Shown here in pieces: positions 19,513-28,153 of a stretch of 64,000 nt of DNA. The position numbers and the translations under genes are program-made. Origin of the DNA: an uncultured Sphingomonadaceae bacterium (GTDB lineage Bacteria; Pseudomonadota; Alphaproteobacteria; Sphingomonadales; Sphingomonadaceae); the NCBI GenBank assembly GCA_947497315.1, contig CANMFX010000003.1:620001-684000 (forward strand), written 5' to 3'. The notes beneath the pieces are model-generated. The model ran no database searches. It was given only the letters and a program-made list of their open reading frames with translations, and had not been told where the DNA came from. The first letter of the stretch is position 1. Each line of letters begins with the position of its first letter.

Positions 19513-21850
19513 ATCGAAGGCAATAGCAAAGGCGGTACCTCTACTTACACAGGGGCCCAAACTATTTGTCATTGATGCCCGCAACCGGGTGGAGCGACGT
19601 CATCTGCTGGATTGGCTTCATACGTCGCTGGCTGAAGGCGGTCCGGACCGGGAGATAAACTGGGTAAGCCTTCCAATATCCGATGAGCGCGCCCGATTGC
19701 GGTTGAAGGAGTTGGGCCGAAAACTGGATGCCGATCCGGATACCATGGTGATACCGGTCCGTATTGCCTGGCGCATACCTAATTTCGAGAAGAGCCGGGC
19801 TCTCAAAAAACGGCATGCTCTTTTTGGCGATCCTCGGACGCCCGGCAGCTTTCGAGCTCGCATGATATTGGTTCGTAACAAACGCCGCGCTCATTGCTTG
19901 ACTGGACAACCGGCCACTATCGGCGAATTAAGAGAGCGATTTGAACATCAAAATGCGCTGCATGCCGAGGGCGACGGTGAGAATGAGTTTGCCGGATTTG
20001 TGGCGCGTCAGGCTGGTTTGGTTCTCGATATAGAAGAACGCGGCCTTCGTGGACGGCGGTATAAAGTACCCCGTTTTGTGGCTGATGGATTGCGCACCAG
20101 CTCAAAGTTCCGTGCGGCGATGACAGAGCTCGCCACCGATCTGGATAAGCCGGAATCGGCTCTGTACGAAGAGGCCAGCAAATATATGAAGGAGCTGATC
20201 GCTCGGCCCAGCGCGTTTTTCATTGATATGAAGGCCCGGCTGGACCGCTTCATGCTGTCGCAGGGCTATGAAGATGAAATCGTGTTTGACAAGAATGAGC
20301 TTGCACGTCTGCGCAAGACGATGCGCGACCACCCAACCTTGCTGCTCTTCACACACAAAACCTATATTGATGGCGTGACGCCTACTGATCTGGCGTACCA
20401 AAATGACTTGCCGATGGTGCATGTTTTCGGCGGTATTAATCTTGATTTCTTTGGGCTGGGCTTTGTCTTGCGCCGCGCGGGTACGATTTTCATTCGCCGC
20501 AGCTTTGAAAATAACCCGGTCTACAAGCTCGTCCTACGCCACTATGTCAGCTATTTGTTGGAAAAGCGCTTCCCGATGACTTGGGCGTTTGAAGGCACGC
20601 GCTCGCGGCTCGGCAAGCTGATGCCGCCACGCTACGGCTTGCTCAAATATGTCATGGACAGCGCCAATCTGAATGACATTGAAAATGTCCATATCATCCC
20701 GGTCGTGACCAGTTTCGACTTGATTCGTGATGTCGAGGAATATGCGACCGAGCAAACGGGGCGGGTCAAAAAGGCAGAGTCGCTGAGTTGGTTTGTGGGT
20801 TATCTACGTAGCCTGCGAGAACCTATGGGCAAGGTCTATGTGGATTTTGGCAAGCCGGTTGTTGTTGGCAACGCCCCGGAGCCTGATGATCGTATTGGGC
20901 TGTCCAAAATTGCCTTTGAAGTGGCGGTGGAGGCCAACCGGGCCACGCCGCTAACGCTGACTTCACTCATGTGCCTCAGTTTGCTGGGCACTGCGCCCCG
21001 CGCGATGACGGCCGATGAATTGCGCGCTGTCATTAACTTCTTCGTGGAATGGGCGCAGGAACGCAATATTCGGTTCAGCGATGATCTGACCAGGCAAAAT
21101 CTGGAAGGCATTCAAAGGGTTGTCGATACCCTGGTCAATAGTGGCCTGTTCATGCGCTACGATCAGGGTTCGAGTACCGTCTACGCTATCCAGCCCGAAA
21201 AACATCCGCTGGCAAGCTATTATCGCAATTCAATCATTCATCATTTTCTGGACAAGGCAATTATTGAAATGTCTTTGCTTAAGGCGAGGGAGGATAAGGA
21301 TAAAGTTGCTGCGGACGTATTCTGGGATGAAACAGACAGGTTGCGAGACCTGTTCAAATTTGAATTTTTCTATCCGCCGAAGGATGAATATCGCGAAAAT
21401 CTGAAAGCAGAATTGACCCGCGCTTGCCCGGATTGGCAGATGAAGCTCGATCAGGGCGGCGTTATGCTAAAGAGTCTAACGAACCGGTTTCAACCGCTTA
21501 TTGGTCACGCAGTATTCTTGCCATTCGTGGAATCTTACACGGTCGTGCTAGATATATTGTCCCGGTTGGAGCTAGGGCAGGTCATTGACAAGAAGCATTG
21601 TGTGGAAGAGGCTCTGAAAGAGGGGCAACAGGCATATTTGCTACGGCGCATCACCAGCGAAGCGTCCATTGGCAAGATTCTGTTTGAAAATGGTTTTAAG
21701 ATGGCTGCCAGTCAGGATTTAACCGGCGAAACAACCGAAGAAACCATAGCGAACCGAAAAGCTTTGCTCCGCAAATTCCGAGCATTGTCGCGCCGAATGG
21801 AAAAATCGCGGCTTGAGGTGCTTAGCCTGGCTGACAAGATTTTTGATTAG
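19505..21850 (+). CDS. Glycerol-3-phosphate acyltransferase (PlsB-like)
   Basis: 781 residues, the size of PlsB, which performs the first acylation of glycerol-3-phosphate. Acyltransferase motif I is H284-K-T-Y-I-D289, followed by motif II around A-G-T-I-F-I-R-R-S-F, motif III F-E-G-T-R-S-R and motif IV with I-I-P-V-V-T-S-F-D. This is the PlsB/GPAT branch with long helical flanks rather than the PlsY type. GGGAG precedes the start. Being locked to the preceding PlsC-like gene by an overlap suggests the pair makes phosphatidate or diacylglycerol together. No signal or clear transmembrane helix is obvious, so it is probably peripheral at the inner membrane. Confidence 0.9.
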   Translation: MDESKAIAKAVPLLTQGPKLFVIDARNRVERRHLLDWLHTSLAEGGPDREINWVSLPISDERARLRLKELGRKLDADPDTMVIPVRIAWRIPNFEKSRALKKRHALFGDPRTPGSFRARMILVRNKRRAHCLTGQPATIGELRERFEHQNALHAEGDGENEFAGFVARQAGLVLDIEERGLRGRRYKVPRFVADGLRTSSKFRAAMTELATDLDKPESALYEEASKYMKELIARPSAFFIDMKARLDRFMLSQGYEDEIVFDKNELARLRKTMRDHPTLLLFTHKTYIDGVTPTDLAYQNDLPMVHVFGGINLDFFGLGFVLRRAGTIFIRRSFENNPVYKLVLRHYVSYLLEKRFPMTWAFEGTRSRLGKLMPPRYGLLKYVMDSANLNDIENVHIIPVVTSFDLIRDVEEYATEQTGRVKKAESLSWFVGYLRSLREPMGKVYVDFGKPVVVGNAPEPDDRIGLSKIAFEVAVEANRATPLTLTSLMCLSLLGTAPRAMTADELRAVINFFVEWAQERNIRFSDDLTRQNLEGIQRVVDTLVNSGLFMRYDQGSSTVYAIQPEKHPLASYYRNSIIHHFLDKAIIEMSLLKAREDKDKVAADVFWDETDRLRDLFKFEFFYPPKDEYRENLKAELTRACPDWQMKLDQGGVMLKSLTNRFQPLIGHAVFLPFVESYTVVLDILSRLELGQVIDKKHCVEEALKEGQQAYLLRRITSEASIGKILFENGFKMAASQDLTGETTEETIANRKALLRKFRALSRRMEKSRLEVLSLADKIFD

Positions 21851-21876
21851 GATCTTTAGACTTAGAGGAACGATAT

Positions 21877-23415
21877 ATGTTGCATCAGCTTAGTGCCCAA
21901 GACGCCCAGTTCCTTTATATCCAAACACCGGAAAATTTGACTCATGTCATGGCGGTCTACGTCTATGATCCATCGACTGCGCCTGCCAAGAAGGTAAGAT
22001 TTAAGGACATTATCGATCATGTCCGCAGTCGGCTTCATATATCGCCGGTGTTCAAGCGTAAGCTTTACCGGCTGCCTTTTGATATTGATCATCCCTACTG
22101 GGTAGAAGACCAGCATTTCGATATCGAAGCGCATATTTCCCATGGCCGATTGCCGGAACCAGGCGATTGGCGGCAGTTTTGTATTCACGTGGCTCGCCAT
22201 TTTAGCAAGCCGATGGATATGAACCGCCCTCTGTGGGATATGTATGTCGTGGAAGGGCTCGATCGGGTCAAAGGCTATGGCAAGGGCAGTTATGCAATTT
22301 TGACACGAGTGCATCATGCCGCGATTGATGGTGCCTCAGCTGCTTATTTTTTCACGGCGCTCAGCGACATGGATACAAAGGGCACACCGGCGATAGAAGT
22401 TCCGGCTTCCGATTGGGATTATGGTGATGTGCCATCTTCTTCGGATGTCATGAACCGCGCTCTTTCCAGCAATCTGTCATCACCAGTTAAGCTGGCCAAC
22501 GCTGTATTAAAGCTAACGCCTACCCTTTGGGATGCAGCGCAGAAAAACATGTCCAGTGATGGGGAGGGCGGTGGACTCACTGTTCCCGAGACCCGGTTCA
22601 ACGGTGCAGTTTCACCGCACAAGATGTTCGACGCCGTCAGTTTCGATTTAAACGAGCTAAAGGCCATGCGGACCAAAGTGGAGGGTGCGACAATTAACGA
22701 TGTCGTACTGACCATTTGCAGCGGTGCATTGCGTAAATATCTGATGAAACATAAGGAACTGCCAAAAGAAACGCTGGTGGGTGTAGCCCCTGTCAACGCC
22801 CGAAAGCGGGATGGTCAGGAAAATACACCCGGTAATAAGATTACCGCCATGACAGTCAATCTGTGGACAAATATTGCCAATCCGCTGGAACGACTGGAAG
22901 CTGTGCGTAATACGACGAGGGAAACGAAAGCCGCCAAGTCTGGTTTGAGTGCACGGATCATGACGGACCTTACCCAGCATATTCCCGGTGCGACTATGGC
23001 TGGTGTCGCCAAGATCCTGACCAGTGAGCGTTTCGCTCCCAAGATGAGCAACGTCTTCATTTCCAATGTGCCTGGACCGCAAATGCCGATGTATATGAAT
23101 GGTGCGAAACTTACGCATCAATATGGCATGGCGCCGCTCGGTAATGGAATGGGCCTGTTTATCGCGACACCTAGCTACAATGGAACGATGTCCTTTGCGG
23201 TTACAACCGACAGAAAAATCATGCCTGACATTGAATTTTTCCGCGAATGCATTGAGGCCGCCTTTGTCCAACTGAGGGATGCAAAGCCAGCGGTGGGCAG
23301 ACCGAAGGCAAAGAGCACGTCCGTCAAAAAGGCACCGCAACCCAAAGATGCTTCGGTTATGTATCGCCGGGTATCCAAGACGCCGAGACGAACACCAAAG
23401 AAAAAGATTAAATAA
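21877..23415 (+). CDS. Wax ester synthase / diacylglycerol acyltransferase (WS/DGAT)
   Basis: 512 residues. The active-site motif H-H-x-x-x-D-G is at 146-152 (HHAAIDG). The start L-S-A-Q-D-A-Q-F-L-Y and the C-terminal segment N-V-P-G-P (in F-I-S-N-V-P-G-P) are also family hallmarks. WS/DGAT enzymes esterify acyl-CoA with diacylglycerol or long alcohols to form triacylglycerol or wax inclusions. The last ~45 residues are Lys/Arg/Pro-rich (ending T-P-K-K-K-I-K), an unusual basic tail like that on the fusion protein two genes upstream. GAGGAA lies before the start; the gene follows the PlsB-like gene by 26 bases. Confidence 0.93.
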   Translation: MLHQLSAQDAQFLYIQTPENLTHVMAVYVYDPSTAPAKKVRFKDIIDHVRSRLHISPVFKRKLYRLPFDIDHPYWVEDQHFDIEAHISHGRLPEPGDWRQFCIHVARHFSKPMDMNRPLWDMYVVEGLDRVKGYGKGSYAILTRVHHAAIDGASAAYFFTALSDMDTKGTPAIEVPASDWDYGDVPSSSDVMNRALSSNLSSPVKLANAVLKLTPTLWDAAQKNMSSDGEGGGLTVPETRFNGAVSPHKMFDAVSFDLNELKAMRTKVEGATINDVVLTICSGALRKYLMKHKELPKETLVGVAPVNARKRDGQENTPGNKITAMTVNLWTNIANPLERLEAVRNTTRETKAAKSGLSARIMTDLTQHIPGATMAGVAKILTSERFAPKMSNVFISNVPGPQMPMYMNGAKLTHQYGMAPLGNGMGLFIATPSYNGTMSFAVTTDRKIMPDIEFFRECIEAAFVQLRDAKPAVGRPKAKSTSVKKAPQPKDASVMYRRVSKTPRRTPKKKIK

Positions 23416-23438
23416 GTAGTGGATAACTACCTAATTTT

Positions 23439-23457
23439 CCCGTTAACGGGTGTTTTT
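23439..23457 (+). terminator. Weak terminator after the WS/DGAT gene
   Basis: CCCG-TTAA-CGGG followed by TGTTTTT, preceded by a second small hairpin (GTAGT-GGATA-ACTAC, 23416-23430). Stems are short, so partial read-through into the patatin gene is likely. Confidence 0.4.
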
Positions 23458-23501
23458 CCTAAGCAATGCGTGTATTCGGTCTGTCAGTAAGCGAGTAAAT
23501 T

Positions 23502-24980
23502 ATGATTTTGAATACAACTTTGAAGATGGAAAAGGCGATGGCCCAAGCGGAAAATTATTCCGATTGGTCTGATGCCGCAGCTGCCCACGACCGCTCCACT
23601 GGCGTCGACAAGTGGAAGGCCTCTGACGATAGCAAGCATTTTGATAATGCCTCTATTCGCAGGCGTTTGAAACGCTTGTCAAAGCTTTGGAAAGCCCAGG
23701 ATAATGCGGGCCTGCTCTATGCATTGAATGAAGGTATTCACGGTAATATGGATGGTATGGGCAATGACCGCCTGCACCAAAAAGCCAAATTTGGCACCAA
23801 GCAACTGATTCAGGATTATGTGGATGCCATTGTCAATTCGCTAGAATATCTGGCGAGTGATAAGGTTGATGACATTCCCTTTGAAGAGAAACTGGATTTC
23901 TTTCGTCGGGCGCAACATTGCTATGGTCGCTCTGCCTTTTTAATGAGCGGCTCAGGCGCCTTTCTGTATTTCCATATGGGTGTGGTAAAAGCTTTGTGGT
24001 CGGAAGGGCTATTGCCGCATATTATGTCGGGTTCCAGTGGCGGCTCTATCGTTGGCGCTTTGATCAGTACGCATGTGGATCACGAGATTCCGCCGTTTTT
24101 CGAACCTGAAAATCTGGTCACCGAAGGCAGCGATGAAATAGCCTCGCAGACGGGGTTGAGCATATTTGGTGGCACAAGGCGTCTGAAAATAGATGAGATC
24201 CGAGAGCGTATCAGCAATATGATCCCGGATCTGACATTTCAGGAGGCTTATGAACTGACCGGGCGGCATTTGAATGTTTCGATCGCTCCAGCGGAAAAGC
24301 ATCAAACATCACGCCTTTTGAACGCTATTGCGTCACCCAATGTCTATATCCGGGAAGCAGTTATGGCTTCTTGCGCCGTACCGGGCGTTTATCCTCCTGT
24401 GACATTGGCAGCCAAGGATCACAAAGGGGAACGCAAACCTTATCTGCCCAATCGCAAATGGGTTGATGGTTCTGTTACTCATGACTTGCCGGCAAAACGG
24501 TTGGGCCGACTTTATGGAGTTAATCACCATATTGTCAGTCAGGCAAATCCGCTGATCACGCCCTTTGCGACTGACGTAAAGCAGCAGAGAACTCCTATTT
24601 CGGCAATTCGGAACGCAACTACTTCGACGATGAAGGCTTGGCTCAACGCCAACGTCGAAATTATGCAGAAGCCGCTATCCTATTTTCCGCGACTGAACAG
24701 TATAGCCAATATGACGCTATCCGTCATTAATCAGGACTATACCGGCGATATCAACATCATCCGTCCGACGATGTTCTGGAGCCCGGCCAAAATACTAAGT
24801 GATTTGTCGGTGGAAGAAATTAGTGAGCTGATCCAGCTTGGCGAGCGGACGACTTGGCCGAAAATTGAAATGGTGCGAACCCAGTCCAAAATCAGCCAGA
24901 CATTGGATCGCATATTGTTTGAATATGAAAATGAACTGGCCCATGATCACGAACTTGTGATGAAAAGGAAAATTGCTTGA
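23502..24980 (+). CDS. Patatin-like phospholipase with DUF3336-type N-terminus
   Basis: 492 residues. Patatin core: oxyanion G-S-G-A-F-L-Y-F-H-M-G-V-V, nucleophile Ser179 in G-S-S-G-G (177-181), and catalytic Asp322 in V-D-G-S. The ~140-residue helical N-terminus is of the DUF3336 kind found in yeast Tgl triacylglycerol lipases and bacterial relatives. This points to hydrolysis of triacylglycerol or phospholipid, fitting the storage-lipid genes around it. Several in-frame ATGs near the start (23502, 23526, 23538) leave the exact N-terminus open. The stop overlaps the next start. Confidence 0.9.
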   Translation: MILNTTLKMEKAMAQAENYSDWSDAAAAHDRSTGVDKWKASDDSKHFDNASIRRRLKRLSKLWKAQDNAGLLYALNEGIHGNMDGMGNDRLHQKAKFGTKQLIQDYVDAIVNSLEYLASDKVDDIPFEEKLDFFRRAQHCYGRSAFLMSGSGAFLYFHMGVVKALWSEGLLPHIMSGSSGGSIVGALISTHVDHEIPPFFEPENLVTEGSDEIASQTGLSIFGGTRRLKIDEIRERISNMIPDLTFQEAYELTGRHLNVSIAPAEKHQTSRLLNAIASPNVYIREAVMASCAVPGVYPPVTLAAKDHKGERKPYLPNRKWVDGSVTHDLPAKRLGRLYGVNHHIVSQANPLITPFATDVKQQRTPISAIRNATTSTMKAWLNANVEIMQKPLSYFPRLNSIANMTLSVINQDYTGDINIIRPTMFWSPAKILSDLSVEEISELIQLGERTTWPKIEMVRTQSKISQTLDRILFEYENELAHDHELVMKRKIA

Positions 24981-25831
24981 GGCATGAAGAAGCGAGTTTG
25001 ACCCTGGCCGCGCCATCGGCGGCCGCGGGTGCATCGCTTTATTGCCAAAGCTGGACGCCGGAATCTGCTGCGAAAGCGGTCATTATACTGGTTCATGGCT
25101 ATGATGAACATAGCGGGCGATACGGATATTTTGCGGATCACTGCACCAAACACGGGTTTGCGGTTCAAACCCTTGATCATTGGGGGCATGGAAAGTCGGA
25201 CGGAGCAAATGGCTTTGTTCCGGACTTTTCAGTTTATCATGATGGTTTGGATAGTCTGATCAGACAATTGCCTGCGGAACAAAAGGGGCTACCACTGATA
25301 TTGGTTGGACATAGTTTGGGCGGTTTAATTGGTGCGACCTACCTACTCAAAAATCCGTCTCGTTTCACGGCAGCTGTGTTGTCTGGCCCAGCGATTAAAG
25401 CGACGGAAGAACCTTCTGCAGTCATGAAGGGGCTCAGCAAACTTCTCTCAAAATTGGCGCCAAAAATGGGCGTTTTAGCATTGGATGCGAATGGAGTGAG
25501 CCGCGATCCGAAGGTTGTCGCTGATTATTTGGCCGATCCGTTGGTATCTGGTACCAAGATCAGTGCCCGGCTGGCAGCTGAAATGATGGCTAATATGGAG
25601 TTGGTGCAAAGTCACGCTGCCAAAATAACATTACCGATAATGCTGCTGCACGGCGGAAAAGACAGCCTGACAGCACCGGAAGGGTCGGTGTTTCTCAATG
25701 AGAATATTGGCTCCGGCGAAAAAATGTTGAAAATCTATCCGGAACTTTTTCACGAGATTTTTAATGAACCGGAAAAAGATGCGGTGCTGACGGATATGAC
25801 TGACTGGATGGATCGCATATTGACAAAATAG
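24977..25831 (+). CDS. Alpha/beta hydrolase, monoacylglycerol lipase type
   Basis: 284 residues starting at TTG 24977, which overlaps the patatin stop (TTGA). The serine is Ser113 in G-H-S-L-G-G; H-G at the oxyanion site is in V-H-G-Y-D-E-H-S-G-R-Y, the classic opening of Pldb/monoacylglycerol lipases. The lid region is ~140-200, and the terminal D and H lie in H-G-G-K-D-S-L and P-E-L-F-H-E-I. It probably completes breakdown of neutral lipid begun by the patatin. Confidence 0.9.
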   Translation: MRHEEASLTLAAPSAAAGASLYCQSWTPESAAKAVIILVHGYDEHSGRYGYFADHCTKHGFAVQTLDHWGHGKSDGANGFVPDFSVYHDGLDSLIRQLPAEQKGLPLILVGHSLGGLIGATYLLKNPSRFTAAVLSGPAIKATEEPSAVMKGLSKLLSKLAPKMGVLALDANGVSRDPKVVADYLADPLVSGTKISARLAAEMMANMELVQSHAAKITLPIMLLHGGKDSLTAPEGSVFLNENIGSGEKMLKIYPELFHEIFNEPEKDAVLTDMTDWMDRILTK

Positions 25832-25862
25832 CGACCAGAAGTGCGAACGGGGGAATTTCGCA

Positions 25863-26792
25863 ATGATGATCATTCTATATATTTTATGCGCTTTAGTACT
25901 GGCTGTATTGGTCGCCTATTTCGTGTTTCCGAAGGCGCTTTATGATCTCATGACCGCTTCGCTGCGCCTCCGGGGAGGAATGCGCCAAAAATCCATCAAA
26001 GTCGGTGACAATGTCTGGCCATATCTGGAAGGTGGGCGAGGGGATGGTGTGCCACTCGTGTTGTTGCATGGTTTTGGTGGTGACAAGGATAACTGGTCAA
26101 TCTACGCACCGCATATCACCAAGGATCATCGTTTGATTGCACCGGACCTGCCAGGCTTTGGTGAGAACGACCGATCTCTGGATCGTGACTATGATATCCT
26201 CTCGCAGGTCCATCGACTGAGTGCGTTTCTGGACGCTATTAATGTCCCCAAATGTCATATCGGCGGCAATAGCATGGGCGGATTTATCGCTTTGCAATTT
26301 GCAATGGAATATCCGGACAAAGTTGCATCATTGACCTTGTTTAACAATGCTGGCGTCATGGGCGACGTGAAGAGCGAATTGGCAATTGCGGCAGAAAAAG
26401 GCGAAAATTCTCTGGCGCTGAGCGACATCTCCGATGTTGACCGGCTTATGGCTTTCGTTTCTTATAAACCAGTGCCGATGCCAAAGAACTTCAAAAAAAT
26501 ATTCTTTGCAGAGGCCGAAACCCATAGAGAAGTTCTCGACAAGATATTCTGGCAAATTGCCGGTGCCGGTATCAATCACCCGCTCAATGATCGCCTTGAC
26601 GAGGTAATTGCACCAACGCTGATTATCTGGGGGCGCCATGATCGGTTGATTGATGTTAGCTGTGTTTCGGTGCTGGATGATGGAATAAAAAATAGTGAAG
26701 CGGTTATTTTCGAAGAAACCGGGCATATTCCGATGATCGAGAAACCCAAAGACACTGCCGCCGTGCACCGGGCATTTCTTGCAAAACACTAA
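25863..26792 (+). CDS. Alpha/beta fold hydrolase with N-terminal membrane anchor
   Basis: 309 residues. The N-terminal ~22 residues are hydrophobic (M-M-I-I-L-Y-I-L-C-A-L-V-L-A) with no cleavage site, so it is likely anchored in the inner membrane. The hydrolase core has H-G-F-G-G-D, nucleophile Ser137 in G-N-S-M-G-G, aspartate in W-G-R-H-D-R and histidine in E-T-G-H-I-P. It resembles lipase/esterase and haloperoxidase-type proteins; the substrate is unknown. It lies 31 bases after the monoacylglycerol lipase gene, probably in the same operon. Confidence 0.87.
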   Translation: MMIILYILCALVLAVLVAYFVFPKALYDLMTASLRLRGGMRQKSIKVGDNVWPYLEGGRGDGVPLVLLHGFGGDKDNWSIYAPHITKDHRLIAPDLPGFGENDRSLDRDYDILSQVHRLSAFLDAINVPKCHIGGNSMGGFIALQFAMEYPDKVASLTLFNNAGVMGDVKSELAIAAEKGENSLALSDISDVDRLMAFVSYKPVPMPKNFKKIFFAEAETHREVLDKIFWQIAGAGINHPLNDRLDEVIAPTLIIWGRHDRLIDVSCVSVLDDGIKNSEAVIFEETGHIPMIEKPKDTAAVHRAFLAKH

Positions 26793-26860
26793 ATTTCCAG
26801 CCAGTTTAGCGACATAGAACTCCTCAAGAGGGGAGTCGCAATAAAATTTGGGGAAAAGCT

Positions 26861-27862
26861 ATGAAATTGCGCGTCGGGCTATTGGGTGGAGGGTCCTGGG
26901 GGACAACCGTGGCATCACTGGTCTCGCGCAATGCCCCAATCAAGATATGGGCCCGAGATGGCGACACCGTCGACGATATTAATAACAATCACCGGAACAG
27001 CAAATATTTGCCTGATGCCGAGTTGCCGGAAGCACTGGAGGCCACGGGTGATATTGGTGAGGCCGTCTCTGACGCTGACGTACTTGTCATGGGAATCCCG
27101 TCCAGCAATTTTCGCAATGTACTGGAAGAAGCCAAATCCTATTTGCGGCCCTGGGTTCCTGTGATCAGCCTGACAAAAGGTTTGGAACTCTCTACCGGCA
27201 AACGTATGACTGAAGTCATCGAAGACGTCTTGCCGGGTCACCCTGTTGGTGTTCTGACCGGCCCCAATCTGGCGCGGGAAATCATGGCCGGACAGGCTGC
27301 GGCCAGCGTGATCTCTATGGAAGACGAGATTATCGTCAAGCAACTCCAACAGCTTTTTCACTCTGGAATGTTTCGTGTTTATACCAATACTGATTTGTTG
27401 GGCTGCGAGTTGGGCGGAGTCTTGAAGAACATCATCGCCATTGCCGTTGGCATGGGGGATGGATTGGGCGCAGGAGATAACACCCGGTCCGCTCTGATCA
27501 CTCGCGGTCTGGCAGAGATCACACGATTGGGCGTCGCGATGGGCGGTCGCCCGGAAACTTTTGCTGGCCTTACGGGAATGGGGGATATGATCGCCACCTG
27601 CACAAGTCCATTGAGCCGAAACCGGCATGTCGGTGTAGAGCTTGGCAAGGGACGCAAAATTGACGATATTATTGAAGAAATGCTGATGGTTGCCGAAGGT
27701 GTCAAAAGCGCGCCGACGGTTATGGCTTTGGCCAAGAAATATAATGTTGCAATGCCGATTGCAGAAGACGTGTTTGAAGTAACAAAAGGAACGCGTTCAG
27801 CTGTCCGCGCTTATCGTGGTCTAATCAGCGCATCTGCAGGCTCGGAGGCTGATGCTGGATAG
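26861..27862 (+). CDS. gpsA: Glycerol-3-phosphate dehydrogenase [NAD(P)+]
   Basis: 333 residues. It reduces dihydroxyacetone phosphate to glycerol-3-phosphate, the acceptor for the PlsB-like enzyme upstream. Landmarks: dinucleotide loop G-G-G-S-W-G-T-T, L-T-G-P-N-L-A-R-E-I, catalytic Lys in G-G-V-L-K-N-I-I-A-I-A-V-G, G-L-A-E-I-T-R-L-G, and T-C-T-S-P-L-S-R-N. Full length for GpsA. Its position closing the lipid gene row makes metabolic sense. Confidence 0.96.
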   Translation: MKLRVGLLGGGSWGTTVASLVSRNAPIKIWARDGDTVDDINNNHRNSKYLPDAELPEALEATGDIGEAVSDADVLVMGIPSSNFRNVLEEAKSYLRPWVPVISLTKGLELSTGKRMTEVIEDVLPGHPVGVLTGPNLAREIMAGQAAASVISMEDEIIVKQLQQLFHSGMFRVYTNTDLLGCELGGVLKNIIAIAVGMGDGLGAGDNTRSALITRGLAEITRLGVAMGGRPETFAGLTGMGDMIATCTSPLSRNRHVGVELGKGRKIDDIIEEMLMVAEGVKSAPTVMALAKKYNVAMPIAEDVFEVTKGTRSAVRAYRGLISASAGSEADAG

Positions 27863-27887
27863 ACAGTTTCAAAAGAAACTGTAATTT
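27863..27887 (+). terminator. Probable terminator after gpsA
   Basis: Perfect 8-bp stem ACAGTTTC / GAAACTGT with an AAAA loop, starting at the base after the gpsA stop, then AATTT. The T-run is modest. It would isolate the lipid genes from the downstream rpfF-like gene. Confidence 0.55.
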
Positions 27888-28153
27888 ATCCAGAAAAGAT
27901 TGGCCGAAAACGTCAAGCCGTATTGTCAAAAATGGTCATTCCAACCTGAAAATTTACTAGATTTTACAAAAGCTTATTTACCACTAAGCATCGCCAAAGA
28001 CTGGCATTTTTTTTGGTCCATTAAGGATGTAGTTTAAGCTAAGTACTTTTACTTGCTTCTTTTTGGGGCGTGCCATAAAAATATCTCTCAAGCACTTCGG
28101 AAATTGTTACGTCAGAGTTTCGACGTAGCCCCGATTATGTGGAGAGTATGTAT
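27888..28153 (+). promoter_or_regulatory. Upstream region of the rpfF-like gene
   Basis: About 265 AT-rich bases without a gene. They contain a T8 tract (28007-28014) and a TTAA-N9-TTAA pair at 28021-28037, whose spacing is wrong for CtrA. GGAGAG at 28141-28146 is the ribosome site that selects the ATG at 28154. No clear -35/-10 could be chosen. Confidence 0.5.

Noticed and set aside
28021-28037. CtrA site upstream of the rpfF-like gene
   Set aside because: The two TTAA boxes are nine bases apart instead of seven.
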